Assembly: GCA_005776545.1 (NCBI GenBank)
Contig: SXOY01000179.1
Coordinates: forward strand, 1 to 5,914
Source of the DNA: Planctomycetia bacterium
GTDB lineage: Bacteria > Planctomycetota > Phycisphaerae > Phycisphaerales > UBA1924
Direction: 5' to 3'
Length of the DNA: 5,914 nucleotides
Part shown: one piece after another, positions 1 through 5,914 of the stretch
Layout of the letters: each line of letters starts with the position of its first letter
Numbering within the stretch: position 1 is the first letter of the stretch
The notes under the pieces: model-generated
Database searches by the model: none
The model's input: only the letters and a program-made list of their open reading frames with translations
Told to the model about the DNA's origin: nothing
Made by a program: the position numbers and the translations under genes

Positions 1-1
1 G

Positions 2-2056
2 ATGTTCCGGTGCGACGAGGTGGCTGCATTTGCAAACAAAGAACCTGCCTCGCTTAAAAAGGGCATGACCCTTGTTGAGGAAGCTGACGATTCAATAAGC
101 GGCTGGACCACTCTACATGACACGCACGATCAACCTGTGTTGTTCCTGAAGGCGACAACGCGTCGAGAGATTCTGCTTCACGGTAAGCAGGCGGCTGCAA
201 CACTGCGTCTCGTACTGGTTGGCGCGGGTTTAGCCGCGATCGGTCTTGCCTGGCTGCTGCTCAAAGTGCTGGTGCTTCGTCGGCTCGACCGCGTGACGGG
301 CCAGATGCCGTCATTGAGTGATCGCGTATCGCTGCTCGATGAGCGTGGCAGCGATGAAATGGGTGAATTGGCTGTGGCTGTCAACACCATGGTGCGAGAA
401 GCTCGCACTAACGCGGCGATTGTTCATGATGAGCGTGAAAAACTCCGCGAAGTCACCGCCTGTGTTGCCGGCGCTGTATTCCGCATTTATGTTGATGCTG
501 AAGGTCGCCTGGTTGCAGACTTCGTTTCCGAAGGATGCGAGAAACTCGTGGGTGTGGCAGCAGCAGATGCCCTCCGCGACTTTCAGTTGGTATTCCACAA
601 GGTCATCGCCACAGATCAGGCCGCAGTTATTGAGAAAGTGATGAACGCATGTCAGGGGCGCACTCGCTGGGACGACCAGTTCCAGATTGTGCAGGAAGAC
701 CGAACTCAATGGTTGTGTGCCCGTGCAGTTCCATTTACCCGCGCTGACGGAATGAGCGGGCTTTCGGGTGTGCTCTATGACATTACCGAAAACAAAGAAA
801 CCGCGCTGTTGCTCGAGCGGCAATCGCGCGACCTTGAGTCAAAGGCGCATGCTCTTGAAGTTGCAAGGGAGAGTGCAGAGGCCGCAAACCGGTCAAAGAG
901 TGAATTCCTGGCAAACATGTCTCACGAGATCCGCACTCCCATGACAGCAATATTGGGGTACGCCGATCTTCTGGTGGACGCCAGCACTCCTGCAAAAGAC
1001 CGCACCGATTATATTTCGACAATCAGACGCAACGGTGAGCATCTCCTTTCAATTATCAATGACATCCTCGTTCTGTCGAAGATCGAGGCTGACCGTCTCG
1101 TTCTTGAAAAAGTAGAACTGGCGCCGGCGCAACTTGTCGAGGAAGTTGTCTTGTCACTGCGTCCGCGTGCGTACGGAAAGTCGCTGCTGGTCGAGACGGC
1201 AGTGGAATATCCGGTGCCGCGGAATATCGTTGGTGACCCGCTTCGCCTTCGCCAGGTGCTGGTGAATCTCGTGGGAAATGCGATCAAGTTCACCGAAAGC
1301 GGCACGATCAAAGTCGGTCTTGGGTTTGACAAGGTAAGTGGGGCACTGACTTTCCAAGTGAGAGATTCTGGAATCGGTCTGAGTTCAGAAGAGATCGCCA
1401 AGCTCTTTCAACCATTCACGCAGGCTGATACCACGGTGTCACGCAAATTCGGAGGTTCTGGACTGGGTCTCACGATTTCCCAGCGCCTCGTCAAAATGAT
1501 GGGCGGACAGATTCAAATCACAAGCGAAAAGGGTAAAGGAAGCACATTCTCATTTGCTCTTCCCGTTGGGGTGCTGGCACAAGAGCAGTTGTTGTTTGCA
1601 ACTGCTCCGCGTGCGCAGGCCGCGCGCGACGCCAGTCCACAACTCGACCTTTCAGGCTTTGGCGCACGCGTTCTTCTGGCAGAGGATGGTCCAGACAATC
1701 AACGGTTGATCTCGTTCTTGTTGCGAAAGGCCGGGCTCTCAGTGGTGGTTGCCGACAACGGTCGTGTGGCGGTAGAAACTCTCGAGCGGGCACGTAGCGC
1801 AGGCGATCGCTTCGACCTTATCTTCATGGATATGCAGATGCCCATTCTCGATGGGTACAGTGCAACACGCGAACTGAGAAACAAGGGAATTCGCACTCCA
1901 ATCATCGCACTTACCGCTCACGCCATGAGCAGCGATCGCGACAAGTGCCTGGCGGCGGGGTGTGATGATTACGCCACCAAACCAATCGATCGCGGGGCAC
2001 TGTTGGCACTGTGCGAAAGGTACCTCAATCAGAACCGGGCAAGTCGCGCAGCCTGA
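2..2056 (+). CDS. Hybrid sensor histidine kinase/response regulator, 5'-truncated by the window edge
   Basis: This is a membrane-bound sensor kinase that autophosphorylates on His and can pass the phosphate to its own receiver. Residue numbers count from the ATG at 2. Residues 30-62 look like the end of an extracytoplasmic CHASE4-type sensor. One membrane segment follows (about 67-92), then HAMP (93-137), a PAS domain (about 150-263) and a short coiled linker. HisKA has H308 in [12 protein letters not shown]. The HATPase has N426 in the N box, DSGIGL at 455-460, LFQPFTQ at 468-474 and GGSGLGL at 484-490. The receiver has E561/D562, phospho-acceptor D610 in MDMQMP, T638 and K660, so all key residues are present. 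The frame is open to the left edge, and neither an N-terminal membrane helix nor a full CHASE4 domain is present, so the real start is upstream. No HPt or output domain follows. The ligand is unknown. The gene ends 17 nt before queC with no terminator between. Confidence 0.93.
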   Translation: MFRCDEVAAFANKEPASLKKGMTLVEEADDSISGWTTLHDTHDQPVLFLKATTRREILLHGKQAAATLRLVLVGAGLAAIGLAWLLLKVLVLRRLDRVTGQMPSLSDRVSLLDERGSDEMGELAVAVNTMVREARTNAAIVHDEREKLREVTACVAGAVFRIYVDAEGRLVADFVSEGCEKLVGVAAADALRDFQLVFHKVIATDQAAVIEKVMNACQGRTRWDDQFQIVQEDRTQWLCARAVPFTRADGMSGLSGVLYDITENKETALLLERQSRDLESKAHALEVARESAEAANRSKSEFLANMSHEIRTPMTAILGYADLLVDASTPAKDRTDYISTIRRNGEHLLSIINDILVLSKIEADRLVLEKVELAPAQLVEEVVLSLRPRAYGKSLLVETAVEYPVPRNIVGDPLRLRQVLVNLVGNAIKFTESGTIKVGLGFDKVSGALTFQVRDSGIGLSSEEIAKLFQPFTQADTTVSRKFGGSGLGLTISQRLVKMMGGQIQITSEKGKGSTFSFALPVGVLAQEQLLFATAPRAQAARDASPQLDLSGFGARVLLAEDGPDNQRLISFLLRKAGLSVVVADNGRVAVETLERARSAGDRFDLIFMDMQMPILDGYSATRELRNKGIRTPIIALTAHAMSSDRDKCLAAGCDDYATKPIDRGALLALCERYLNQNRASRAA

Positions 2057-2073
2057 TACTACGATCTGGTCTG

Positions 2074-2799
2074 ATGAATCGTTCGATGCAACGCAATGCG
2101 GTAGTGCTTCTTTCTGGTGGGCTTGATAGCGCCACGGCTCTTGCTGCGGCACGGGCCGAGGGGTTTACGTGTCACGCGCTAAGCGTTGATTATGGCCAAC
2201 GCCACAAGCTGGAACTGCACGCTGCCAATCTCGTTGCCGAACAACTTGGCGCTGCATCGCACAAAGTGATTTCTGTGGACCTCCGCTTGATCGGCGGTTC
2301 TGCCCTTACGGCTGATGTTGCCGTCCCCAAAGACCAGCATGTGTCAATTGGCATCCCGATCACGTATGTTCCCGCTCGCAATCTCATTTTCATGTCTCTC
2401 GCCGCCGGATATGCGGAAACGCTCGGCGCGTTTACGTTGGTTGTTGGAGTCAATGCGGTGGATTATTCGGGCTACCCCGATTGCAGTCAGGAGTTTGTCG
2501 ATGCGTTCATTCGCTGTGTCAATCTCGGAACCAAGGCCGGGACACAGGATGGTCATCCCTTCGCGGTGTATTCGCCACTTGTGAAACTAGGGAAAGCTGA
2601 GATCATTCGGTGGGGAACCAATCTCGGCGTTGACTATTCACTGACAACAAGTTGTTATGACCCATCGAGTGATCCAGCGGGACCGCTTGCGTGCGGCCAT
2701 TGTGACAGCTGCCACCTGCGACGCGAGGGTTTTGCAACCGCGGGAATCGCTGATCCAACTCGATATCTCCCCTCAGACTCTCATGTGGTGCCGCGTTGA
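2074..2799 (+). CDS. queC: 7-cyano-7-deazaguanine (preQ0) synthase QueC
   Basis: QueC is a cytoplasmic ATP-dependent enzyme that converts 7-carboxy-7-deazaguanine plus ammonia to preQ0, the precursor of queuosine in tRNA. The PP-loop ATP-binding motif SGGLDS is at residues 14-19. The family zinc site is complete near the C-terminus: C194, C207, C210 and C213 (TSCYDPS...CGHCDSC). QueC-typical blocks such as [20 protein letters not shown] and [12 protein letters not shown] are also visible. The 241-residue length is normal for the family. I chose the ATG at 2074; the ATG at 2086 is equally possible because neither has a clear Shine-Dalgarno site. A GTG at 2011 would extend the protein into the kinase gene with residues that do not look like QueC. 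The gene lies 17 nt after the kinase and 11 nt before queE, which suggests one operon. Function is confident from the motifs; the exact start is not. Confidence 0.95.
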   Translation: MNRSMQRNAVVLLSGGLDSATALAAARAEGFTCHALSVDYGQRHKLELHAANLVAEQLGAASHKVISVDLRLIGGSALTADVAVPKDQHVSIGIPITYVPARNLIFMSLAAGYAETLGAFTLVVGVNAVDYSGYPDCSQEFVDAFIRCVNLGTKAGTQDGHPFAVYSPLVKLGKAEIIRWGTNLGVDYSLTTSCYDPSSDPAGPLACGHCDSCHLRREGFATAGIADPTRYLPSDSHVVPR

Positions 2800-2810
2800 G
2801 TTCCCTTCCA

Positions 2811-3542
2811 ATGGCTTCGGATCCTTGGCAACAGGCATTGGTGTCCGAGTGTTTTCTTTCCGTTCAAGGGGAAGGGAAACTGGTTGGAATGCCCAGCTAT
2901 TTCATACGGTTGTCGGGCTGCAACCTGCGTTGCCGCTGGTGTGACACGCCGTATGCAAGCTGGAATCCACAGGGCACGCAGCAATCACTGAGTTCACTGC
3001 TCGACAGTGCGCGAGATTCTGGAGCAACTCACGTTGTACTGACCGGCGGCGAACCGATGCTCTTCGATATCATCGAGCCGCTTTCGAAGGAGTTGCGAAG
3101 CCGCGGCATGCACATTACGGTCGAAACAGCTGGGACCATATTTCGCAATGCCAATGTGCTTGCGTGCGATCTCCTGAGCCTCAGTCCCAAACTCAGTAAT
3201 TCGACTCCATCTCCGAACGATTCTCGTGATCCCTCTGGTGCGTGGGCAGCGCGGCATGAGTCGCGCCGTATTAATATTCCGGTACTGCAGCAACTGCTCG
3301 ATTCATTTCCATCCCACCAACTCAAGTTTGTGGTGTCTGCAGATGCCGACATTGCCGAAGTTCATGCGCTGCTTGCCCAATTGAAAAACTGGTCGCCTTC
3401 AAATGTGCTACTTATGCCAGAAGGTGTAACCACACCATCAGCCACCGCTAAAGCATGGCTCGTCGATGTCTGTTTGAAGAACAACTTCCGTTACTGTCCG
3501 CGCCTGCATATAGAACTTTTCGGCAACGTCCGCGGCACGTAA
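2811..3542 (+). CDS. queE: 7-carboxy-7-deazaguanine synthase QueE (radical SAM)
   Basis: QueE is a cytoplasmic radical SAM enzyme that rearranges 6-carboxytetrahydropterin into 7-carboxy-7-deazaguanine, the substrate of QueC. From the ATG at 2811 the protein has 243 residues. SVQGEG is at 17-22, as in the family. The [4Fe-4S] motif CxxxCxxC is C37, C41 and C44 inside GCNLRCRWCDTPYASW. The SAM-binding GGEP is at 79-82, SPKLSNS at 125-131, LMPEG at 201-205, and RLHIELFGNVRGT forms the C-terminus. An alternative TTG at 2796 would overlap the queC stop as TTGA and add five residues (MSSLP); neither start has a good ribosome-binding site. The gene converges on the minus-strand gene ending at 3554, with only 11 nt between them. 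Immediate adjacency to queC fits consecutive steps of one pathway. QueD, FolE and QueF are not in the window. Confidence 0.95.
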   Translation: MASDPWQQALVSECFLSVQGEGKLVGMPSYFIRLSGCNLRCRWCDTPYASWNPQGTQQSLSSLLDSARDSGATHVVLTGGEPMLFDIIEPLSKELRSRGMHITVETAGTIFRNANVLACDLLSLSPKLSNSTPSPNDSRDPSGAWAARHESRRINIPVLQQLLDSFPSHQLKFVVSADADIAEVHALLAQLKNWSPSNVLLMPEGVTTPSATAKAWLVDVCLKNNFRYCPRLHIELFGNVRGT

Positions 3543-3553
3543 TCAAACGCGAA

Positions 3554-4255
3554 TCACGAACTGCCTTCACGCATCCGCTCCAGCCCCTCAGGGAATGGAT
3601 ATGTTGGGAACACACCAGCGGCACCAATCTGCCACATTGTCGGCGCCGGGTAGACATCGCCTCGGAACCCGGCCTGATACATTGTGCGGCAGACTGATTC
3701 AAAGCTCGGTTCATTTCCATTTGCACCGATCAACCGGTTGGCCTTTGCATTGAGGAACGAGACAGTGCATGCAGGTTGACGGTCGCGGCGATGCTCGAGC
3801 ATTTTCTGAATAGTGCGGAATCCGCGACCAAGATCTGCCATCGTGAAATGGTCTTTTCCCTTTGGTCGCAAAATGGCAAGAATCAGAATCGAGTCAAGGT
3901 CAAATTTCAGCACATAAGGTTCGCGATCGCTGGATGCGTGAATGCTCACGGATTTCTGGAACATCTCTGCATAGCTCGTGACAGCTCGCGCAGTCCATTG
4001 GCTGCTGGGGACCAAGTCAACAAGTTGAGAAACCACACCGTGTGCGTTGTCGTCATCGTTTACGCCGCAGATCACCGTGCGATAGCGGCCATCGAGCAGA
4101 TCGCGGATCATGTCTTGTCCCCACATGATTCGAATTCGCTCAACTTCAGTAGCACCGGGCAAGAGCGTCAAGCGATCTGGAAACTGATCGCCGGTCAGGA
4201 GTGAATCGGCCTCATCGTCATACAGCCGCGTTTTGGGGTTGTTCTTTGATGCCAT
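3554..4255 (-). CDS. Hypothetical soluble protein, unknown function (233 aa)
   Basis: I do not recognise this family. The protein is 233 residues with no signal peptide or membrane segment, so probably cytoplasmic. It looks like a genuine folded protein. The N-terminus is charged (MASKNNPKTRLYDDEADSLL). A hydrophobic block RTVICGVNDDDNAHGVVSQL spans 59-78, and VLKFDLDSILILAILRP spans 115-131. A basic stretch MLEHRRDRQ lies near 152-160, and the tail is rich in aromatic residues and proline (VYPAPTMW..., VFPTYPFPEG). No standard nucleotide-binding or catalytic motif is evident; cysteines are at 63, 163 and 189 with no metal-site spacing. I chose the ATG at 4255 because GGAGAG lies 6 nt upstream; in-frame ATGs at 4291 and 4315 lack such a site. 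It is monocistronic here, convergent with queE and divergent from the DCC gene. The antisense 142-codon frame at 3776-4204 (+) looks like its shadow. Confidence 0.8.
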   Translation of the reverse strand: MASKNNPKTRLYDDEADSLLTGDQFPDRLTLLPGATEVERIRIMWGQDMIRDLLDGRYRTVICGVNDDDNAHGVVSQLVDLVPSSQWTARAVTSYAEMFQKSVSIHASSDREPYVLKFDLDSILILAILRPKGKDHFTMADLGRGFRTIQKMLEHRRDRQPACTVSFLNAKANRLIGANGNEPSFESVCRTMYQAGFRGDVYPAPTMWQIGAAGVFPTYPFPEGLERMREGSS

Positions 4256-4261
4256 GGTGCG

Positions 4262-4267
4262 CTCTCC
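4262..4267 (-). promoter_or_regulatory. Shine-Dalgarno site of the minus-strand hypothetical gene
   Basis: The minus strand reads TTTGGAGAG, then six bases (CGCACC), then the ATG at 4255. It is one of the clearest ribosome-binding sites in the window, and it decides the start over the two upstream in-frame ATGs at 4291 and 4315. Confidence 0.65.
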
Positions 4268-4275
4268 AAAGGAGG
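4268..4275 (+). promoter_or_regulatory. Strong + strand Shine-Dalgarno-like site, not next to a full-length gene
   Basis: AAAGGAGG is a near-perfect Shine-Dalgarno sequence, followed after four bases (CCAG) by the ATG at 4280. That ATG opens only a 14-codon frame ending at TGA 4322-4324. The site forms a small inverted repeat (CTCC-AAA-GGAG, 4264-4274) with the minus-strand ribosome-binding site, so a resemblance produced by that symmetry is possible. Confidence 0.3.
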
Positions 4276-4279
4276 CCAG

Positions 4280-4291
4280 ATGTTCGAACAT
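4280..4291. repeat. 12-bp perfect palindrome ATGTTCGAACAT in the divergent intergenic region
   Basis: The sequence equals its own reverse complement. It lies 24 bp upstream of the minus-strand start codon and 75 bp upstream of the proposed TTG start of the DCC gene, a reasonable place for a dimeric repressor or activator site. It also spans the ATG of the + strand micro-ORF, so both strands read Met-Phe-Glu-His here. No regulator is identified. Confidence 0.35.
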
Positions 4292-4324
4292 TCTGAAACG
4301 ACCAAATCGGTGCATAGTGCGTGA
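4280..4324 (+). other. 14-codon micro-ORF (MFEHSETTKSVHSA), in frame with the DCC gene
   Basis: The frame runs from ATG 4280 to TGA 4322-4324 and is preceded by a strong Shine-Dalgarno-like site. It is in the same frame as the DUF393/DCC gene that I start at TTG 4367. No other stop lies between 4325 and 4367, so one TGA alone separates this ATG from the downstream protein. It could be a leader peptide, a 5' extension lost to a nonsense change, a sequencing error, or chance (one frame in three would match). The peptide has no recognisable features. Confidence 0.25.
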
Positions 4325-4349
4325 TTCTCAGATTCGTCACCGTATGCAC
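4310..4349. repeat. Interrupted inverted repeat GTGCATA...TATGCAC
   Basis: Seven-base arms at 4310-4316 and 4343-4349 are exact reverse complements, separated by 26 bp, with a second nested pair GTGA (4321-4324) and TCAC (4337-4340). As RNA this could form a hairpin with an asymmetric internal loop and a 12-nt apical loop. As DNA the arm centres are 33 bp apart, about three helical turns. There is no T-run after it, so it is not a classic intrinsic terminator. Confidence 0.3.
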
Positions 4350-4354
4350 ATAAT
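4349..4354 (+). promoter_or_regulatory. Possible -10 element (CATAAT) before the DCC gene
   Basis: CATAAT matches the sigma-70 -10 consensus at five of six positions, but I see no good -35 box about 17 bp upstream. If used, transcription would begin near 4361 and leave an almost leaderless mRNA for the TTG at 4367. This is weak, based on one hexamer. Confidence 0.2.
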
Positions 4355-4366
4355 CCTACGGATCAA

Positions 4367-4810
4367 TTGGGGTACTTAACGCTAATATCCTGTATCCACT
4401 CGGTCAATTCCCCCAACTCTCGCCCAGTACTGTTTTTTGATGGCAATTGTGGCCTGTGTGATGCGACCGTGCGCTGGCTCTTGAAACGTGACCACCGGGC
4501 GGCATTGATGTTTTCACCCCTTCAGGGAGTCACATACGCCGCGATTTCGCTGCCCGGAAAGCCCGCTGATCTTGGCAGCGTTGTCCTGTTCGATGGCAGT
4601 AGATTCCATATTCGCAGTTCTGCCGTCTTGTATGCACTTCGAGCTATCGGCGGACTATGGAAACCGCTGGCAATTCTGTGCCTGGTCATTCCTGTTACGC
4701 TTCGTGACATGGGTTACAACTTTGTTGCCCAACACCGCCTTCGCTGGTTTGGCGGCAGAGAGTCCTGTCAAATTCCCTCAGTAACCGATCGCTCCAGATT
4801 CCTACCGTGA
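4367..4810 (+). CDS. DCC-family thiol-disulfide oxidoreductase (DUF393)
   Basis: The protein belongs to the DCC/DUF393 family, small proteins with a thioredoxin-like CxxC assigned a thiol-disulfide role; the physiological substrate is not established. The family signature FFDGNCGLCD carries C28 and C31. Other hallmarks are FSPLQG, an SVVLFDG segment, SSAVLYALRAIGG, a hydrophobic stretch near 93-105, YNFVAQHRLRWFGG, and a C-terminal ESCQIP...RFLP block. The 147-residue length fits the family. No ATG or GTG occurs in frame between the TGA at 4322 and the signature, so TTG at 4367 is the best start, with only a weak CGGA upstream. A strong Shine-Dalgarno plus ATG at 4280 is in the same frame but is cut off by that TGA. 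The stop overlaps the start of the permease gene (GTGA), implying translational coupling. Confidence 0.88.
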   Translation: MGYLTLISCIHSVNSPNSRPVLFFDGNCGLCDATVRWLLKRDHRAALMFSPLQGVTYAAISLPGKPADLGSVVLFDGSRFHIRSSAVLYALRAIGGLWKPLAILCLVIPVTLRDMGYNFVAQHRLRWFGGRESCQIPSVTDRSRFLP

Positions 4811-5616
4811 CATTCACCCTTTTCATTCTGCTTGGACTTGCGCTTGGCGTACTCGGCACGCTTGTAGGCGCTGGTGGTGGATTTCTCCTCATGCCGATCT
4901 TGCTGTACCTGTATCCGCACGAAGAGCCGGAGGCTCTGACAAGTATCTCGCTTACGGTGATCGCGTGTAATGCCATCTCTGGTTCAATCAGTTATTGCCG
5001 ACGCCGCAAGACCGATGTTCGTTCCGCGCTGTTGTTCGCATTGACAGCCCTGCCAGGATCGGTGATTGGTGTGGTTGTTTCATCGTTTCTGCCGCGGTCT
5101 GTGTTTCAGGTCGTACTTGGCTGCGGACTTGCTGGCGTTGCCGCCTATATGCTCACTCGGAGAAAGACAACTCTGACATCAGCACAGGCCGCTGGAATCG
5201 AGGAAACGACATCACTCCTGGGTCCACAGGTGCCGCATTCGAGGTTCCGGGGTCTCACACTTGCGTACGTCGTCGGGTTCATTTCAAGCATGTTGGGCCT
5301 GGGTGGGGGCATCATTCATGTGCCGCTCCTGGTTCATGTGCTTGGATTTCCCGTTCACATCGCCACAGCAACCTCGCACCTGGTGCTTGCAATCACAGCG
5401 ACCGCCGGCGTTGTCACTCACGTGGTAGCAGGTGATTTTCAGGCCGGGTTGGAACGCTCGATTCCAATTTCCATCGGTGTGGTCATCGGTGCTCAGTTCG
5501 GTGCCGCCCTGGCGCCCAAAGTTCCCGCAACGATCATTATGAAGGTACTCGCGGCGGTGCTTCTATTGGTGGGGTTGCGCGTGGTGGTGTCGGGGTACTC
5601 GAGTTGGAGTTGGTAG
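4807..5616 (+). CDS. TauE/SafE-family (TSUP) membrane permease, probable sulfite/organosulfonate or other anion exporter
   Basis: This is an inner-membrane protein of the TauE/SafE (TSUP) family, whose members move sulfite, sulfonates and related anions; substrate cannot be read from the sequence. It has 269 residues and about eight hydrophobic segments (roughly 4-36, 43-63, 74-95, 99-117, 148-180, 184-208, 219-236, 241-262). The family's internal duplication is visible: GTLVGAGGGFLLMPILL (17-33) in the first half matches GFISSMLGLGGGIIHVPLL (157-175) in the second, joined by a hydrophilic loop around 118-147. Length is normal. The start is GTG 4807, whose last two bases and the next A form the stop codon of the DCC gene, so translation is likely coupled. 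Partnership with a thiol-disulfide protein fits a sulfur or redox role, which is inference. A Nudix gene follows 14 nt later without a terminator. Confidence 0.92.
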   Translation: MTFTLFILLGLALGVLGTLVGAGGGFLLMPILLYLYPHEEPEALTSISLTVIACNAISGSISYCRRRKTDVRSALLFALTALPGSVIGVVVSSFLPRSVFQVVLGCGLAGVAAYMLTRRKTTLTSAQAAGIEETTSLLGPQVPHSRFRGLTLAYVVGFISSMLGLGGGIIHVPLLVHVLGFPVHIATATSHLVLAITATAGVVTHVVAGDFQAGLERSIPISIGVVIGAQFGAALAPKVPATIIMKVLAAVLLLVGLRVVVSGYSSWSW

Positions 5617-5630
5617 TTCTATCCTCTGCC

Positions 5631-5914
5631 ATGTCCCACATTGCCTATCCACCTCCTGGAACTCCGATCAACAAACAAGTGACCGGTGCGGCGGCCATTA
5701 TTACCGATCAATTCAACCGGATTCTCCTTCAGAAGCGAGAGGATAATGGACATTGGGGACTGCCCGGCGGCGGGGTTGATCCGGGTGAAACGGTTTCGGC
5801 GGCGTGTATTCGAGAGGTTAAGGAAGAGACCAGTCTCGATGTCGAAATCCTGCGACTTCACGGGGTGTATTCAGATCCGGCAATCGGGCAGCTTATTCGC
5901 TATCCCGATGGCAA
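5631..5914 (+). CDS. Nudix hydrolase, 3'-truncated by the window edge
   Basis: Reading from ATG 5631 gives 94 complete codons with no stop before the window ends. The Nudix box GX5EX7REUXEEXGU is clear: G47, E53 (GGVDPGE), then R61, E62, E65 and E66 in REVKEETSL. The only deviation is Ser at position 68 in place of the usual Gly. The preceding ILLQKREDNGHWGLPGG is also typical of the fold. Nudix enzymes hydrolyse nucleoside diphosphates linked to another group, using Mg2+ held by the REUXEE glutamates. The exact substrate (ADP-ribose, NTP or other) cannot be told from this part. The segment GVYSDPA...YPDG after the box is common in small Nudix proteins. The ATG lacks a good ribosome-binding site, and it lies 14 nt after the permease, so it may be read from the same transcript. 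An in-frame TTG at 5610 is a less likely start. Confidence 0.9.
   Translation, partial: MSHIAYPPPGTPINKQVTGAAAIITDQFNRILLQKREDNGHWGLPGGGVDPGETVSAACIREVKEETSLDVEILRLHGVYSDPAIGQLIRYPDG

Noticed and set aside
311..823. 170-codon minus-strand frame inside the kinase gene
   Set aside because: It overlaps the HAMP and PAS coding region of an unmistakable kinase; the translation has no domain character and is a shadow frame.
2011..2073. GTG start for queC at 2011, overlapping the kinase gene
   Set aside because: The 21 extra residues are a frame-shifted reading of the kinase C-terminus and do not resemble QueC; the family begins just before the SGGLDS loop.
2057..2073. preQ1 riboswitch upstream of queC
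   Set aside because: The gap is only 17 nt and shows no aptamer-like hairpin with an A-rich tail; the sequence before it is kinase coding sequence.
2074..3542. DNA 7-deazaguanine modification (Dpd-type) island
   Set aside because: Only queC and queE are present, with no DpdA-like transglycosylase, restriction or helicase genes nearby; ordinary queuosine synthesis explains them.
3520..3560. Bidirectional terminator between the convergent queE and hypothetical genes
   Set aside because: ACGTCCGCGGCACGT near 3526-3540 is only an imperfect palindrome inside the end of queE, and no T-run follows on either strand.
3776..4204. 142-codon + strand frame opposite the hypothetical gene
   Set aside because: It lacks a ribosome-binding site, reads like random composition, and lies wholly inside the longer minus-strand gene that has a good start signal.
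4280..4291. LexA/SOS box at the palindrome
   Set aside because: It contains TGTTC and GAACA half sites but with no spacer, whereas the LexA sites I know of in this style have a spacer; no SOS gene is adjacent.
4322..4366. Selenocysteine insertion at TGA 4322
   Set aside because: The TGA lies well before the conserved CxxC site, no homologous Cys position is known to me there, and the following sequence forms no convincing SECIS hairpin.
4995..5435. 146-codon + strand frame inside the permease gene
   Set aside because: It is rich in Arg, Cys, His and Trp as expected of an out-of-frame reading; the TauE/SafE frame explains this DNA.

Overview
The window reads as an ordinary, gene-dense bacterial chromosome segment with a GC content that looks to be in the mid-50s percent by eye. 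It holds seven protein-coding genes and no RNA gene, insertion sequence, CRISPR array or phage gene that I can see. Alternative start codons (TTG, GTG) and mostly weak Shine-Dalgarno sites are common. The QueE iron-sulfur region (GCNLRCRWCDTPYASW) and the style of the hybrid kinase resemble aquatic Planctomycetota or related bacteria. That placement is an inference with low to moderate confidence.

Layout: (1) 2-2056 (+) is the 3' part of a hybrid sensor histidine kinase with the order CHASE4-like tail, membrane segment, HAMP, PAS, HisKA, HATPase and receiver. Its 5' end lies outside the window. (2) 2074-2799 (+) is queC and 2811-3542 (+) is queE, two enzymes of 7-deazaguanine (preQ0/queuosine) synthesis. 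They are tightly packed behind the kinase and probably share its transcript. (3) 3554-4255 (-) is a conserved-looking soluble protein of unknown function, convergent with queE. (4) 4256-4366 is the only sizeable non-coding gap. It holds divergent ribosome-binding sites, a 12-bp perfect palindrome, a longer inverted repeat and a 14-codon reading frame. (5) 4367-4810 (+) is a DCC/DUF393 thiol-disulfide protein, overlapping by GTGA the TauE/SafE (TSUP) permease at 4807-5616 (+). (6) 5631-5914 (+) is the start of a Nudix hydrolase that runs off the right edge.

Functional reading: QueE makes 7-carboxy-7-deazaguanine and QueC converts it to preQ0, so the pair covers two consecutive steps. The partner enzymes (FolE, QueD, QueF, Tgt) are not here. 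The DCC and TSUP genes are translationally coupled and suggest a sulfur or thiol-redox function. The kinase carries its own receiver but has no HPt or output regulator beside it. I found no clear new multi-gene system. The points most worth a second look are the unknown minus-strand protein and the start region of the DCC gene, where the strongest + strand Shine-Dalgarno site and an ATG sit in the DCC reading frame but are cut off from it by a single TGA.
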